This document shows positions 32,836 through 44,500 of a stretch of 64,000 bases of DNA, piece after piece. The DNA lies in the NCBI GenBank assembly GCA_037042185.1, contig JAXQJY010000030.1, positions 1,240,001 through 1,304,000 on the forward strand, written 5' to 3'. Numbering within the stretch: position 1 is the stretch's first letter; each line of letters starts with the position of its first letter. This DNA comes from Sordariomycetes sp. S80-01Y. Lineage: Eukaryota > Ascomycota > Sordariomycetes. The notes below the pieces were generated by a model that saw nothing but the letters and a program-made list of their open reading frames with translations, was not told the origin of the DNA and did not search any database. The position numbers were made by a program, and so were the translations under genes.

Positions 32836-33945
32836 CTACAGCCCGCTGCGTAGCCTCTGGAGCTGGTTCAACAGCCCAAAGCCACCCGGCAACTTGGACT
32901 CCTCCGCCGCAGCTGCAGTCGCGGAACCCTGCCCATCCCTACTGCTAACACTACTTTTCCTCGGTCTCCCGCTCGCGATGCTCTGCGCGTTCTCCCTCTT
33001 GGCCAGCGTCTCCATCTCCTTCATCAGCTCCTTGTGCTTGTCCTCCACCATCTTCGCCAGGCTGTCAATAAACCTGTGCCGCCCCTTCTCCTCCGCCGTG
33101 CCCTTCCATACCGCTGTAAGCTCCTTGAGCTCCTCTATCCTTTGAGCGGCCTTGGCGATGCCTTCCACAGGGTCTTCGGGTGACGACGAGAGTATGTCGG
33201 CAATCTCCTCGCGGTATTGCTTTAGGACTTGTTGGCCCTTCTCTTCGGAGGATTGTTGGGCGCTTCCGGGATCGGGAGCTGAGACGGACAGGAAGCCTGA
33301 TCCAACGGACAGCTCGGAAGGTGGGAAGGTGAACTCCATGGCGTCACCAAAGGTCTTAATGACAGACTCCAACCGTGCCCTCACCAGCGTCAGCGTTTGA
33401 AGCTGTTTCACATATGCCGGCTCCAGCCCCTCCCCGTCCTTCGCTTCATCATCTTCTTCCCTCCTCGCATCACTTTCGGCATCCATTGAGATGCCCTCCG
33501 GCACAAACTTCTTTATGTCCTCCTGCAGGGTCTCCCCCATCAGTTCTCCCAGTCCCACGGTCTCCCCCCTCAGTAACTCAACCTCATACGCCAACCGACT
33601 CCCACTCCGCAGGATATCATCTGTCAGTCCCGTCAGGGTATTTGACAGCCTTGTAGTGTGGGCATTGAGCTGCGAAACCAAGCTCTGTGCTTGGCTCGAG
33701 ACCTCGGCTGTGTTGGAGTTTGCAGAACCACCCTGGATTGGTGGGATGTTGGAGTTGAGGAAGGCCGCGGGGTCAAAGGATGGTGTTAGAAAGGGTTTGA
33801 GGAAGTCATCGGACGTGTGTGTCGACTTTGCCGTGAGGATTTGGCGGGAGATGCCGCGGGCGTGGCCGTGTGTTGAGCCGTTGGAGCGCAGGGAGTGGGC
33901 GGTAGAGTTGGTACGGCGCCGGTTATGTTTGAACTCTGTCGACAT
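32836..33945 (-). CDS. Coiled-coil protein, possible COG (Golgi tethering) complex subunit
   Basis: 369 residues, single exon. The N terminus is Ser/Thr/Arg-rich and unconserved-looking. FDPAAFLNSNIPP (about 57-69) leads into a helical segment (SSQAQSLVSQLNAHTTRLSN to ILRSGSRLAYEVELLRGE) that resembles the N-terminal helices of small fungal COG subunits, Cog7 more than Cog5. Another long coiled coil follows (about 230-330), then a Ser-rich tail and a Leu-rich end (GGFGLLNQLQRLRSGL). If it is a COG subunit it would act in retrograde vesicle tethering at the Golgi. The family call rests on weak remembered similarity and could be wrong; the protein-coding call itself is solid. The start at 33945 is divergent from the PLP-protein gene. 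Confidence 0.6.
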   Translation of the reverse strand: MSTEFKHNRRRTNSTAHSLRSNGSTHGHARGISRQILTAKSTHTSDDFLKPFLTPSFDPAAFLNSNIPPIQGGSANSNTAEVSSQAQSLVSQLNAHTTRLSNTLTGLTDDILRSGSRLAYEVELLRGETVGLGELMGETLQEDIKKFVPEGISMDAESDARREEDDEAKDGEGLEPAYVKQLQTLTLVRARLESVIKTFGDAMEFTFPPSELSVGSGFLSVSAPDPGSAQQSSEEKGQQVLKQYREEIADILSSSPEDPVEGIAKAAQRIEELKELTAVWKGTAEEKGRHRFIDSLAKMVEDKHKELMKEMETLAKRENAQSIASGRPRKSSVSSRDGQGSATAAAAEESKLPGGFGLLNQLQRLRSGL

Positions 33946-34440
33946 GGCTGCGTTCGCTTACTTGGGAATTATGAGTTTGGTGCCTCAAGTGAGCGACGAG
34001 GGTGAGATGCGGCGAGTCTCGGGTTGGCTGTCGTTGAGTTGCATGAATGAGGTTGAGAGAGAGAGAGCCTGAGTGCGCCTCCACCGTTGATAGACTGTCG
34101 CAGTGGTGACAAAATAGTGAGAGCGCCAGCTCCGTGTCTTCCACGATGCATGCATCTGGTGAATTCCCTCGGTAAACCAGGTGAACAAAGCTTAAGAGAA
34201 GACGCAAGCTCAAGGTCTTCAATATTTCTTCTCAATCAAATCAGAACAACTGGATATAGCTTTCAACATAAGACCGCGCCGTGCCCGTGTGCTTGGTTCG
34301 TTTTATCGACCTTTTTGTCCGTCCCCAGATTGTAGATTTACTCACCATCTCAGACTTGACCTCATGACTTCCACTCACTGCCATCATCTCAGAACCTCAC
34401 TTCGAATTCTCACGCAGAACACTCAAAAGCCACCCGCGAG
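33946..34440. promoter_or_regulatory. Divergent promoter, COG-like / PLP homeostasis protein
   Basis: Outward-facing starts bound the segment. It contains a small upstream ORF (34364-34444) before the PLP protein. A GA-run lies near 34050-34066. Confidence 0.45.
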
Positions 34441-34444
34441 ATGA
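34364..34444 (+). other. Upstream ORF overlapping the PLP-protein start codon
   Basis: An ATG at 34364 opens 26 codons and stops at TGA 34442-34444, so its stop shares bases with the main ATG at 34441 (ATGA). The peptide begins [12 protein letters not shown], has several Arg and no acidic residue. Whether it lies inside the transcript is unknown. Confidence 0.5.
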
Positions 34445-35287
34445 ACGAGCCAGCATCCGAAATGAAAGTCGACCCCTCCCGCGCCCAGACCCTCAACAGC
34501 AATCTGTCTGCCATCACCCAGCGCATCACTGGCGCAGCTTCTGGCCGTAACGTGCGCCTCGTCGCAGTATCGAAGCTGAAGCCAGCAAATGACGTTCTGG
34601 CGCTGCACCAAGGGGAAGCGAAGCAGCTACATTTCGGAGAGAACTATGCCCAGGAATTGAAGCAGAAGGCCGAGTTGTTGCCCGACAGCGTCAGATGGCA
34701 CTTCATCGGGGGTTTGCAGAGTGGTGAGTCTCCCTAGAAGAGACGCTTCCAGCACGTCACTGATAATATCGGCCAAAGGACACTGCAAGAGCTTGGCGAA
34801 GATTCCTAACCTCTGGTGCGTCTCATCCGTAGATACGCCCAAGAAAGCCCATCTCCTGAACACAACCCGCGCCGACCTCCTCGCCTCCTCGCCCACCCTC
34901 CAGAAGCTCCGCGTGCACGTCCAGGTCAACACCTCGGGCGAGGCCGAGAAGTCCGGCTGCGAGCCCGGGGACTCCACCGTCGCGTTGTGCAGAGACATCC
35001 TCGAGAACTGCCCCAGCCTTGAGCTGTTGGGCTTGATGACCATCGGCGCCATTGCGAGGAGCAAGGCCACAACGCCCGAGACCGAGAACGAGGACTTCGT
35101 GGCGTTGCGGGAGCAGAGAGACCTAGTGGAAAAGGAGCTGGGGCTGGAGAAGGGCCGGCTCGAGTTGAGCATGGGCATGAGCAACGATTTCGAGGGTGCG
35201 ATCAGGGGGGGCAGTGACGAGGTTAGGGTTGGAAGTACGATTTTCGGAGAGAGGCCGTTGAAGGCGGACGCGAAGATTAAAGAGTAA
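34441..35287 (+). CDS. PLP homeostasis protein (YggS/PROSC/YBL036C family)
   Basis: Two exons (34441-34723 and 34779-35287) with a 55-nt intron (donor GTGAGT, branch ACTGATAAT, acceptor AAAG) give 263 residues. The family binds pyridoxal 5'-phosphate in an alanine-racemase-like barrel without known enzymatic activity and keeps free PLP and amino-acid pools in balance. Motifs are [13 protein letters not shown] with the PLP-binding Lys45, [22 protein letters not shown] across the intron, [30 protein letters not shown] and [11 protein letters not shown]. All are typical and the length is normal. The start at 34441 overlaps the stop of a small upstream ORF. The gene is convergent with the alpha-adaptin gene. 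Confidence 0.95.
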
Positions 35288-35821
35288 TCGAGTTTCGAAT
35301 AGAAATATAAAAGACCTACTTCTTGTTTACATTCCAGTTTCTCTTTCGTTCCAGAATCGCCATGTATGATAGTACGTTTCGACGAATTGGTGCAAGTTGG
35401 GATGGTGTTCGTCTAGTTGGCAAGCGCGGAGGAAAAGTCATTTCGTTTTCATGCTATCTTCGCTCATTGAGTCTTCCCCTTTCGCCCTCTCCGCATCCCA
35501 CCTTCCAAGCTACTAAGTAGTAGTGAGGAGGAGTCCGGGGTCGATAACCTGATGCCAATGTAAGAAGTGCCCTTCGTCAATTAGGGCGACAGGGCATCTA
35601 TCAGTTTCTACCAGAGCAGGACAGGAACGGATGTAACTAACGTCACCAATCTGATTTCTTTTAACCGCAAAAGATATATACATCCATCCATTCATGCTAA
35701 ACCGCCAATGCTCTCATCACAGAACGCGCATGTGAATCAAGTTGCATATGTACTATTCCAGAAAAGACGCACCGTAATCGCCACAAAACATCAGAACAGG
35801 GAGACTAAAGCGCTCGCAGCC
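35288..35821. other. Intergenic region between convergent genes
   Basis: 3' flanks of the PLP-protein and alpha-adaptin genes. It is CT-rich near 35460-35520. No gene is seen. Confidence 0.5.
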
Positions 35822-38800
35822 TTAAGTTACCATGATGTTTCCGAAGGCGTCCGAGATCTGCTCATGAGAAGGGGACGGCTCCGGCGCAGTCGAGATACCA
35901 GCTGAAAGCCTGTCTTGAAGAAGCTTGAGGAGGATGGGAGCAACAGTGTCTTCCGTTGCTCTGACTGTCAGGCGAATCATCTAGAATCTTGTTAATATCG
36001 GTTGTGCTACCCCAACAGGTGTGAGAAACTTACCTGACTCTGGTAGTTGGGCTCAAGACGCATCAAGCAGCCGAATTTGCCCCCTTCCGAAGTATGTAAC
36101 ACGCTGGCGCCGACCACATTCTTGGGATTCGGATCAACCATGTCTAGCACACGCAGCCTGAAGCCTTCGACGACCTTAGCAACATACCCAGGCGTCATCT
36201 CCCTGCCACTATTTGCGCCGCCGGAGATACCAAAGACCTCTTGAGCTTCGCGAGGAGCACCACCGATTTGCTTCCAGCGCTTGAAAAAGTCCTCCGCTGA
36301 CAGGTCTGCGGGATCCATGAACTTGTGGATAGTGACCGGTAGCTTCAAGGTGAGCGCTTGAAGCGCGCCGGCCAGGTAGCTGACGCGTACTGTTGGGCTC
36401 TTCTCGAAGACATTCTTCGCCTCGAACATTACGACTTGCTGGGACTGCGAGCCTTGGGTGATTTGGCTATCGGGCAAAGTCTTGGTGTCCCATGACAACT
36501 TGCCCTTTTCGCTGTCCTCCAAGTCCAGTGTGGTGGTAAACGAACCGAGTGCCGCCGGACTCTTGTTCTTGAAGTAGGTGATTAGGCAAGCCATCTGGCC
36601 CCGATACTCAGACCTCACGCCGATCTGAATCTGCCCATCCTCATAGAGAACGCCATCAGACTTCAACAGAAGACGGTTGTACCCCTTCTCCCAGCCAGGT
36701 GACAGATGAGCAGCACTTGCCAAGTTAGGCACGTTAAGCATCTTAGACTCAGAAGCCGAAGGCGCGCTCATGTCCAGTCCAGCTAGGTCTGAGGCCCCAT
36801 TGGCCGACTTCCCATTAGCACCGTTGAGGGCGGCACCAGAGCTGAACGTCCGCTTCAGAGCACTCGGCGATGCCATGTCGATTTGGCTCCTATCGGCGTT
36901 GGCATCTTTGCCCCCTACGACCCAGGTTCGGCGATCACTAGTGTGGGCTTGCTTCTGGTGTAGACGCGACAATAACGCAGATTGGCGTTCAGGGAAGGGT
37001 GGCATTTCGTCGCAAACGGTCCGTAGAAGGTCGTCTGTTGGTCGCGACGCTAGGGCGAGGTACTCGCACGCTCGTTGTTGCATCTCTGAGTCCAGTGTGT
37101 GGCTGTAGACCTCGAAAATGCCAAGGAGTTGAGGCTTGATCTCCGGGAAGAGGTTGACGAACTTGATGAAGCATGACAAGATCATCGACCGTGTGGCCGG
37201 TGAGCAAGGGGCGATCTTGCTTTGCAAGGCCAGGAATTGCTCGATTGGGCTGCACCTTGGCTGGTCTGCTACCAAGTGACCGAACTCTCCCAGGATATAG
37301 GCTCCGATCTTGACCAAAGTCTCGTGGCAATGGTCCGACTTCAGGTATTGCAATGCATTCTGGGCAGCATAGACTTGGAGCTCCTCGTTGTTTGTGACGA
37401 TTTGAATAACGCGCTGCCACACTTCGTCGCTGACGTGGTCGCCTGCCATGGCAATGAGCCTCAAGGATATGTCGACATACCACTGTACGTCAGTAGCATA
37501 TTTTTCTGTCAATATAGCAATCTTAAGAACCATCTCCTCCCGGATGGCGAAATCTGCGTTCTGCAAATACTGCAGAAGCTCGGCTACCACAATCTGCGCA
37601 TTGTCGACATCACACATGCTGTAGAGAAGGTCGAGACCTTTCCTACGCACACTGATATCGCGATCCTTCAGCGACCCGATAATGATTTCTTGGTGCTGCT
37701 TGATCGGATCCAGAGTCTCGGCACGAGCTGCAAGATGTGTCATAGCTTCCAACCCCAGGTATCGCACGTTGGTCTCCCGGCTCTGAATGAAGCGGCCGAG
37801 TCGAGTTGAGACGTGCTTCATGAGACCCTGCTCAGTGTCAAGATGGATGATCAAATTAATGGCTTCGAACAGCACAGCGTTCTGCGCATTGTTCTGCTGG
37901 ACGTTTTTGCTAGACTCCATAGCGACGTTGAGGATCTTGAGAAGAACCTCACGGATCATGTCGCGGACGTGGGTGTCCTCAGATGGCGGGAAGTATTGCA
38001 GCAACCTAAGCAGCTTCACTTGCAACCATGGACAAGGAACCTTGTAGTAGAGGTAGTCGGTTGTGTACTCGCCATCGATGATGATGCGCTTCAGTCTTGC
38101 TGTGGCCTTCGCGTAGGCGCCCTTGTACTGTTCAGCGTTGTCCTGGGCGAGGGTCATGACCAGGGAGGTCACTGAGAGCGCGACTCCTAGATCGATGTCG
38201 TCCATCAAGTGAATCAGCCGTTCTGCCCATTGCGGCGATACAATGTCGGGGTGCTTTCGATACAGTCGCAACAGGGTCAAGGCGGACTTCTTCTTTACGA
38301 AAGATTTCGACGTCCTGCGCAAGGTCAGTCGGTGGCCCGGTGAGCCGTTGGCGATCCCTAACTTACGGCGAAATAAGAAGCCTATGCACCTCACCGCTCA
38401 ACGCCTCTCCCATCTCCCGTCCGCCAACGTTCGCGATCGCATGCAAAGCCAAACAATTATTCAACTCGTTGGGATCCAGCAAATCCTTCCGTATGCTGTT
38501 CACGACCAGGTGTAACAGCTCATGCTTCTCGTGCAAGAACAAGGTCATGGCCAGGTACCCAATCTGCTTTTCCGAATACTTGTTCGCCGAAATCAAATTG
38601 ACAGCCTCCAGATGCCCAAAGTCGACATCGAATCCCAAAATATAAATGTAAAGCAGCTTGCACACATACTTCTTCCTGTGGTAGCCACTCAAGTTGCCGT
38701 CCTTGAACTTTTGCCGGATGTTGGCCAGCTCCTTATTAATCCTCTTCTCCTCGAGATCGCGCGCACGGGCATTCCTCAAATCGGCAATGAACTGGACCAA

Positions 38801-38863
38801 ACCGCGCATGTTGGCATTGCTGTTGCTCGAGCGGCCGAGAAAGCCGCCGCCGGAAGTCGACAT
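35822..38863 (-). CDS. apl3: AP-2 adaptor complex subunit alpha (alpha-adaptin, Apl3)
   Basis: Three exons (38367-38863, 36034-38314, 35822-35980) give 978 residues, the family length. The introns are 52 nt (donor GTAAGT) and 53 nt (donor GTAAGT, acceptor CTAG). AP-2 links clathrin to cargo and PIP2 at the plasma membrane during endocytosis. The start MSTSGGGFLGR leads to MRGLVQFIADLRNARARDLEEKRI, then KKYVCKLLYIYILGFDVDFGHLEAVNLI and NKYSEKQIGYLAMTLFL, all diagnostic of alpha rather than gamma adaptin. The Adaptin-N solenoid runs to about 600. A hinge with low-complexity sequence precedes the C-terminal ear domain (from about 700). The small last exon (52 residues, MIRLTVRATEDTV to the end) was placed because the ear continues across the junction (LEPNYQSQ-MIRLTVRA). 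Confidence 0.97.
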
Positions 38864-39539
38864 TTTAGGGGTATTCGCTCAGGGTTGCGCCCGGTTCGTG
38901 ATTTCCGAGAGGACAGGGGCGACGGCATACAATCGGTGGAAACGCAGGCTAGAGAACTGGTCGCTTAAAAAGAGAGGTATCGCATAGTCGGACGGAGGTC
39001 CTGGTCTGGCTCACGAGACCGGCATCGACGATGTGGGAGCTTCGCAATGGGCGGTCGGGATCGCTGGGAGTTCGAGGGGTTCGTTGGGAAGAGCTGATGG
39101 GAGACGAGGCGGGGTCCCGATCGCAAAGATTCGGGCAATCAGACTGGCGATCCAGTTGTCTCTTTTCTCGTCGATTTAATATCGTGAGAAGCCGCAGGAG
39201 AAATAAGATCGATCCTGAGTGCTGAAGGGTCTCCTGAAGATGGGGACTCGGACGGGTGCTGGAGGATGGAGTCGACATTCCAGGAGCCCTGGCTGGAGGG
39301 TCCCACCCCGTGCCAAGAGCCATCTCCGGTCTACACTGCCAGCGGCACCGTGACTGGCAGGACTTGCACGGTCGGCTGGTCCGTGCGCTACCTTCAGACC
39401 GCGTGGGAAAGCTTCGAGTTGGATGTCGATGCCGTCACAGCTTCAGCCCTCGCAACCCCGTTTTATACAACAACCTCTTCTCATTTCCCGAACACTTCAC
39501 TTGCACCTGGTTCGTCTCGAGCTGCCAGTTTAGCATGTA
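38864..39539. promoter_or_regulatory. Divergent promoter, apl3 / NDUFAF5-like
   Basis: Outward-facing starts bound the segment. Open frames here are shadows. No TATA box is obvious. Confidence 0.45.
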
Positions 39540-40657
39540 ATGTCATTGTGTGCGCGCCCTCTCTGTGCTGCGAGCAAAGCCTCGTCCAGCTTCTCCGTCT
39601 ACGCTCTGACGTCCGCGCGGAGGACGTACGCTACACAAACCGGCGGCGCGCCGAGATTCCAGGTCTTCAACAGGAGAGCAAAATGGATGCAAAAGGAGCG
39701 TGCGGCTGCGAACCCTGAGGCAGGCCGAGAGGCAGACTATCTCAAGGATGAGGTGGCCATACGACTGTCGGAAAGACTGCTAGTATGTCAGCGTCCCTTC
39801 CTAGGAGGCCATGCGAAGCTAACAATATTAAGGATGTCAAGCGCCATTTCCCCAGAGTCCTCGATCTAGGCGCCAACTCCTGTAATTTGGCGAGAGCCTT
39901 GGTCCGACCGAATCCAGATCCCGACCCAGAGACGCCCGAGTCGCCACCTCTGGTGAATAAGATCGACGAGTTGATCGCGGCCGACTCTTCCGAAACTTTG
40001 CTGTACCGCGACGCAAACCATGCCTTCAATAAGGAGATCAACATCACGCGACAAGTGCTTGATGATGAGGAGACTCTGCCGTACGAGGCTGGTTCGTTTG
40101 ACATGGTCATGAGCTCCCTTAGCATGCATTGGATCAATGACCTCCCGGGCGTCCTCACGCAGATCAACAATGTTCTGAAACCGGACTGCCCGTTCATCGG
40201 TGCTATGCTGGGTGGAGATACTCTCTACGAGCTGCGAACATCGCTACAGCTAGCCGAGCAGGAGAGGAGAGGAGGGCTTTCGCCCCGCGTATCCCCTCTG
40301 GCTGATGTCAGAGACGTTGGCGGTCTGTTGCAAAAGGCTGGCTTCAAGATGCTGACCGTTGACGTGGACGATATCATTGTGGACTACCCCGATTCCTTTG
40401 CTCTGATGCGCGATCTGCAAGCCATGGGCGAGTCGAATGTGATTTTAGGACGAGAGATGGGTCCCATCAGCAGGGACCTCTTGCTTGCGAGTGACGCCAT
40501 CTACAAGCAACTACATGGTAACGAGGATGGCTCGATACCGGCTACTTTCAGGATCATCTACATGATCGGATGGCATGAAGGCGAGGATCAAGCGAAGCCC
40601 TTGCCTCGGGGTAGCGGCGAGCTGAACCTCAAGGACATCCTGGAAACACCCAAGTAA
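39540..40657 (+). CDS. NDUFAF5-type mitochondrial methyltransferase-fold protein (complex I assembly)
   Basis: Two exons (39540-39782 and 39833-40657) with a 50-nt intron (donor GTATGT, branch GCTAAC, acceptor TAAG) give 355 residues. Human NDUFAF5 hydroxylates an arginine of the complex I subunit NDUFS7 during assembly, using a SAM-methyltransferase fold; the fungal protein is expected in the mitochondrial matrix. A presequence-like N terminus (MSLCARPLCAASKASSSF, then RRTYATQ) precedes FNRRAKWMQKERAA. The SAM-binding-like motif is RVLDLGANSCNLARAL. DMVMSSLSMHWINDLPGVL and GDTLYELRTSLQLAEQER are typical, and the C terminus ends in IYMIGWHEGEDQ. The presence fits an organism with a complex I. 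It is divergent from apl3. Confidence 0.93.
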
Positions 40658-40782
40658 TGGTCGATGGTGGAGCGCAGTATGTAACAAAATATGTATATCA
40701 TAGATGTGCAGCAGCTCTGTCACTAGCCGTTGCTATTCATCAAACGCCATTGCATGATGCCCATGTCGCTAAACCTCCTCTT

Positions 40783-41515
40783 CTACACCTTGCGCCAGTC
40801 AGTCATTGTTCGCGCGATGCACCCGATGCCCGCAACATCGACGACCTTCTCGTGCCAGCTCAGCAAAACACTCATCGCCGCCTGTGTAGGTTCCGTCGCC
40901 CCCGGCCGCGAACCAACCTGGCTGAATCCCCCGGTCGATTGCGGCGTGACCTTCGACGGCGTCCTCGATGCGTGCGGCGACCCGGTGCCCATTCCTTTGT
41001 AGCTGTACATCCACATTAGCACCGCAATGATACTATGAGCTCTCTATACCCACATGTACTTCATCAGGACGTCCAGTGCCTCACTGCCGCCTTCCGAGGC
41101 ATACAGGCTCTTCAACAACGGTGTCATCTCGCTCGCCTTGATGCTCTGCAGCACCTCCAGGATTGTCTGCAAGTGCGCATCCTATCACTGCCGTCAGCCC
41201 CAGCTCCTACATGCATTCCAGCTTTGCCGGCGCTCCCGTGACTCAGCTGCTTCGCCTTACCTTGGCCCCGTCCGTTCCATTGTATACCGGCATATCCAGA
41301 CACCCCCTCAACGCACCCTGGGCATCGCCCCCGCGCAGCAGCTGCCGCACCTGCCCATTGATCTGACGGACCTCGGGCTCACTGATCTCGGGCTGCTCCG
41401 GACGGAGTGTCGAGGTGTCGAAGTTGACGGAGGAGTCCTCGGTGAGGGCGTCGATGTTGATGGTGCGCCAGTTGTCGCTGAGGGAGGCAGCCGTGTGCTG
41501 TTGGATGATAGACAT
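40783..41515 (-). CDS. Arp2/3 complex 16-kDa subunit (ARPC5, Arc15)
   Basis: Three exons (41261-41515, 41054-41181, 40783-41002) give 200 residues, slightly longer than animal ARPC5 as usual in fungi. The introns are 79 nt (donor GTAAGG, branch GCTGACG) and 51 nt (donor GTGGGT, branch GCTAAT). The Arp2/3 complex nucleates branched actin at endocytic patches. Recognised stretches are NWRTINIDALTEDS, QVRQLLRGGDAQGALRGCLD, then AHLQTILEVLQSIKASEM, GSEALDVLMKYIYKGM across the second intron, and LLSWHEKVVDVAGIGCIARTMTDWRKV at the C terminus. A low-complexity insert (about 130-165) separates the last two. The start at 41515 is the first ATG. Confidence 0.94.
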
Positions 41516-44500
41516 CGTGGCGGTGCTGATGATATTCCGCCGTATGATACGATGTTAGAGAAAGTGGGTAAAGTTCGGTGTAGCCTTGAGGCAGTGATGC
41601 TGCTGGTTCGGTTGCCTTGGGCGGAGTGTGTGAGGTTGAGCGGAAGCTTGGAGATGCTGCGTCAGACAGTCACCGACGATGGCGGGGCTGGGGGGCCGTG
41701 GGGGAGCTCCAACCTTGGCTACCCTGTAGCCGGGACTCGCTAGAATTGTCATGTGACGTCTGCGAGCTGTTGATTTCTTGTGAAGGCCAACAGGGTGCGG
41801 TGCTGATTTTTTGTTCTCGTCGTGCTTTTCCTGCATGTTTATGGCTATAGGACCTGTGCGCAAGTCCCTAACGAAAACAGTCGATGCTGGTCGCACCATC
41901 GGAAAACTCAACTTCCCAAATGGAAAGATTTTGTACCGAAGATCGTGAACATGAAACCATCCCCTAATGTAAAGGCTGCACCTCACGTAAAACAAATGAA
42001 AACTCACTGAGTACCCAGAAACTAAACACAATCAATAGAACTAAAATATTTGGAAGTCTTGACCCATGTCTGTATCAAGACTGACCACCAAATCCCCAAG
42101 CTCACATTACATACCTCCAGCTATCCTGTCAACCAGAGACGAATAAGTCACGATAAAGCTCGATACGCGATCCCAACAAGGTCTCTCGTATATTGCTCGC
42201 TGCTTACATCATTACGAGAGTGTTGCTCTCCATGAATAGATGAAAACCTGAAGGAGGAAGTCTGTCATCCAATGACCGCTGAAGTTCTAATCTGCACGGG
42301 GTGTATACATCCATGAGGGTGATCCCGCGCCAGCGGCAACACGCAAGGGACGGCTTCCTACAGCTGCCAAATCCGTCATAGGGTGTTTGATAGAAGCAGG
42401 AACCTGAACGAGTGGAAGTAGACTGCCCTTTTTGAGACATTGGCAACGGACGACTACAATGGCTGATGCCCGTTTAAGCATCTCTCCCCTTTAGTTCACT
42501 GTTGAAAACAGTTAGGGATAACATCTCACTACTCGTATAGTAACCGTTCCAGCGCCAAAGTCACCGTCGCTATGGTTTCCACCCGACCGTGAGGGCACCG
42601 CTCGCTTCCTAGGACGCTAAGCCGCAGATCATCTTTCCAGAGGACCGCTTACCCAATTCGGGATCCTGGTCGTGAGCCGCCGCGAGTCGTCCATTTACAC
42701 CGTATGGGGCCCTGGAACCCTTCCGGACGGTACGGAGCCTGGTCAGGAAAACCGGAGAACCGTCAGGCAAGGCGGGACAGAAATGACGGAGGGCCAGGCC
42801 GTAAAAATTTTAAGATTGCCCCTACGGATGGTGCCCTCCCAAAGCGCCAGGGCTACGAGGCTACGGAAGCGCATCCCCGGTTTGATTGCGGGAGACGGGG
42901 CCTGACGGAGCCTGACGGCGGAATCCATCCCCGGTGGAGTGCTGAGAAGTGTTGACCAGACTCTTGGGATCTGGGGTTGACCCAGGGTCTCGAAAAGTGT
43001 TGAATCCTCGGTAATTAATCAATGAAGAGAACTTTGACACGCTGGTGACTGGACCTGATCTGCGTTCCTTGCGATGACACCGTACGACGAGAGGATGTCG
43101 CTGGAGAAGAGGCTGTCGGCACTTGTCTACTGTAATTAGCTTCATGGGAGATCCTCCTGAGCCTGCTCGAGTCGTGATGGTTGAAATTGATGCGACGGTC
43201 CTGCCTGGTCGCCCTTATGACGCTAGGCGCTGCTGAGGACTTCTATCGCTGCACTGGGGGTGGCCCGCGCCAGGATTCAAGCCGTCACCGTGGACACAGG
43301 GCCGCATCCAGGGAAAACCCCAACAACGACTCCAAAGGGCACCAGCAATCATGCCATGTGCTGCAGCTGCAAGGCTGCGCCTGAATTGCAAGGAAGCACC
43401 TGGCATGGTGAACGATGAAGCCACGTTCTGACATCCATGTTGCTTTGTGACAGCTCCCAGCCACGATCCCCTATCGACGCCCTCAAACGCCAGGGTTTCA
43501 GAGTTGCGAGTGATGCTGGCATGACACCAAAAACACTCCGAAGATGCTGGCACGACCTTCAGACGCTGCGAGTTCCAAGTTTAAAAATACGAAGGCGGAT
43601 GTGGAATGGAAGCCGAGGATTGTGTGTTGAGCGACGCGCCAGTTTGCGTTTATGATGGCTGAGACTAATGCAGGAACAGCCGAGGGATGTGTGGGATGGA
43701 TGTCCTTCGCGTCGCCAGCGAATTCATGCCCACATCTGCTAGCACTGCGCTACAAGGAATCCGAGTGAGAGTATTGTGTGCCGCTGCGGCCTTCCAATGT
43801 CAAAAGCAATGGCTGCCTACCTCGTTAGCTTCAGCGACAGATTCCAGGTCTCTTTTTCAAAGTCCCCATCGCGAGTCAAGCTCGCAACCTCACCCTCCCG
43901 CAGGCCATTTTCCGGCCGATAGGTGCCAAATTGCATGCCAGTGTCATTTACTGCAGCCCCCCAACGCCCAACGAGTCAGACGTCAAACGGTGCTCGCCTG
44001 GAGGTACTTCCACCTCGCACTGTCTCACACCCCCCCTTCCCCTGTCCGCCCTGTGATTGATGATCCTGGTGACCTTCCAGAAGGCTTCCATTATCTTGAC
44101 AGGAGCTCGCACAGGGTACGAGGAACCTCGCCTCACCGAGCTGACCACATCCTTGTCACCGGCAACGATTCCGCCTCAGACCCAGCTTTTCACCACGCGA
44201 CGCAGAGCAGCGGTCGTGCCTCGGTGGACGCCTGCGAATGGGTCTTTGCTGTGTTCTTGGAAGCTCACGTACCCTCTCCGTTGGGCTATCGATGGCTCCA
44301 TGTGCCCAAGGCGATACCGTCACCAGATCCGGGTGTCTGTCTTTCACCAAGACAACAGCTCAGGCGCTATGTTTCTGGATAGGCGACGACTGGTCCCTTT
44401 CGTCAGCAGTCGCCTAGGTCAAAGGCTGGACCCTCAAACAGGCCAATCTCAGCCTTTGCTCAACCATGAACCAGGGAGCCCAGTCGTCTGCCGAGGATGC

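Noticed and set aside
42000-42600. AT-rich stretch as a transposon remnant
   Set aside because: No terminal repeats, target duplications or coding relics were found; composition alone is not enough.
43687-44382. 231-codon open frame in the gene-poor interval
   Set aside because: Composition is not protein-like, no conserved motif is visible and similar frames overlap on both strands.
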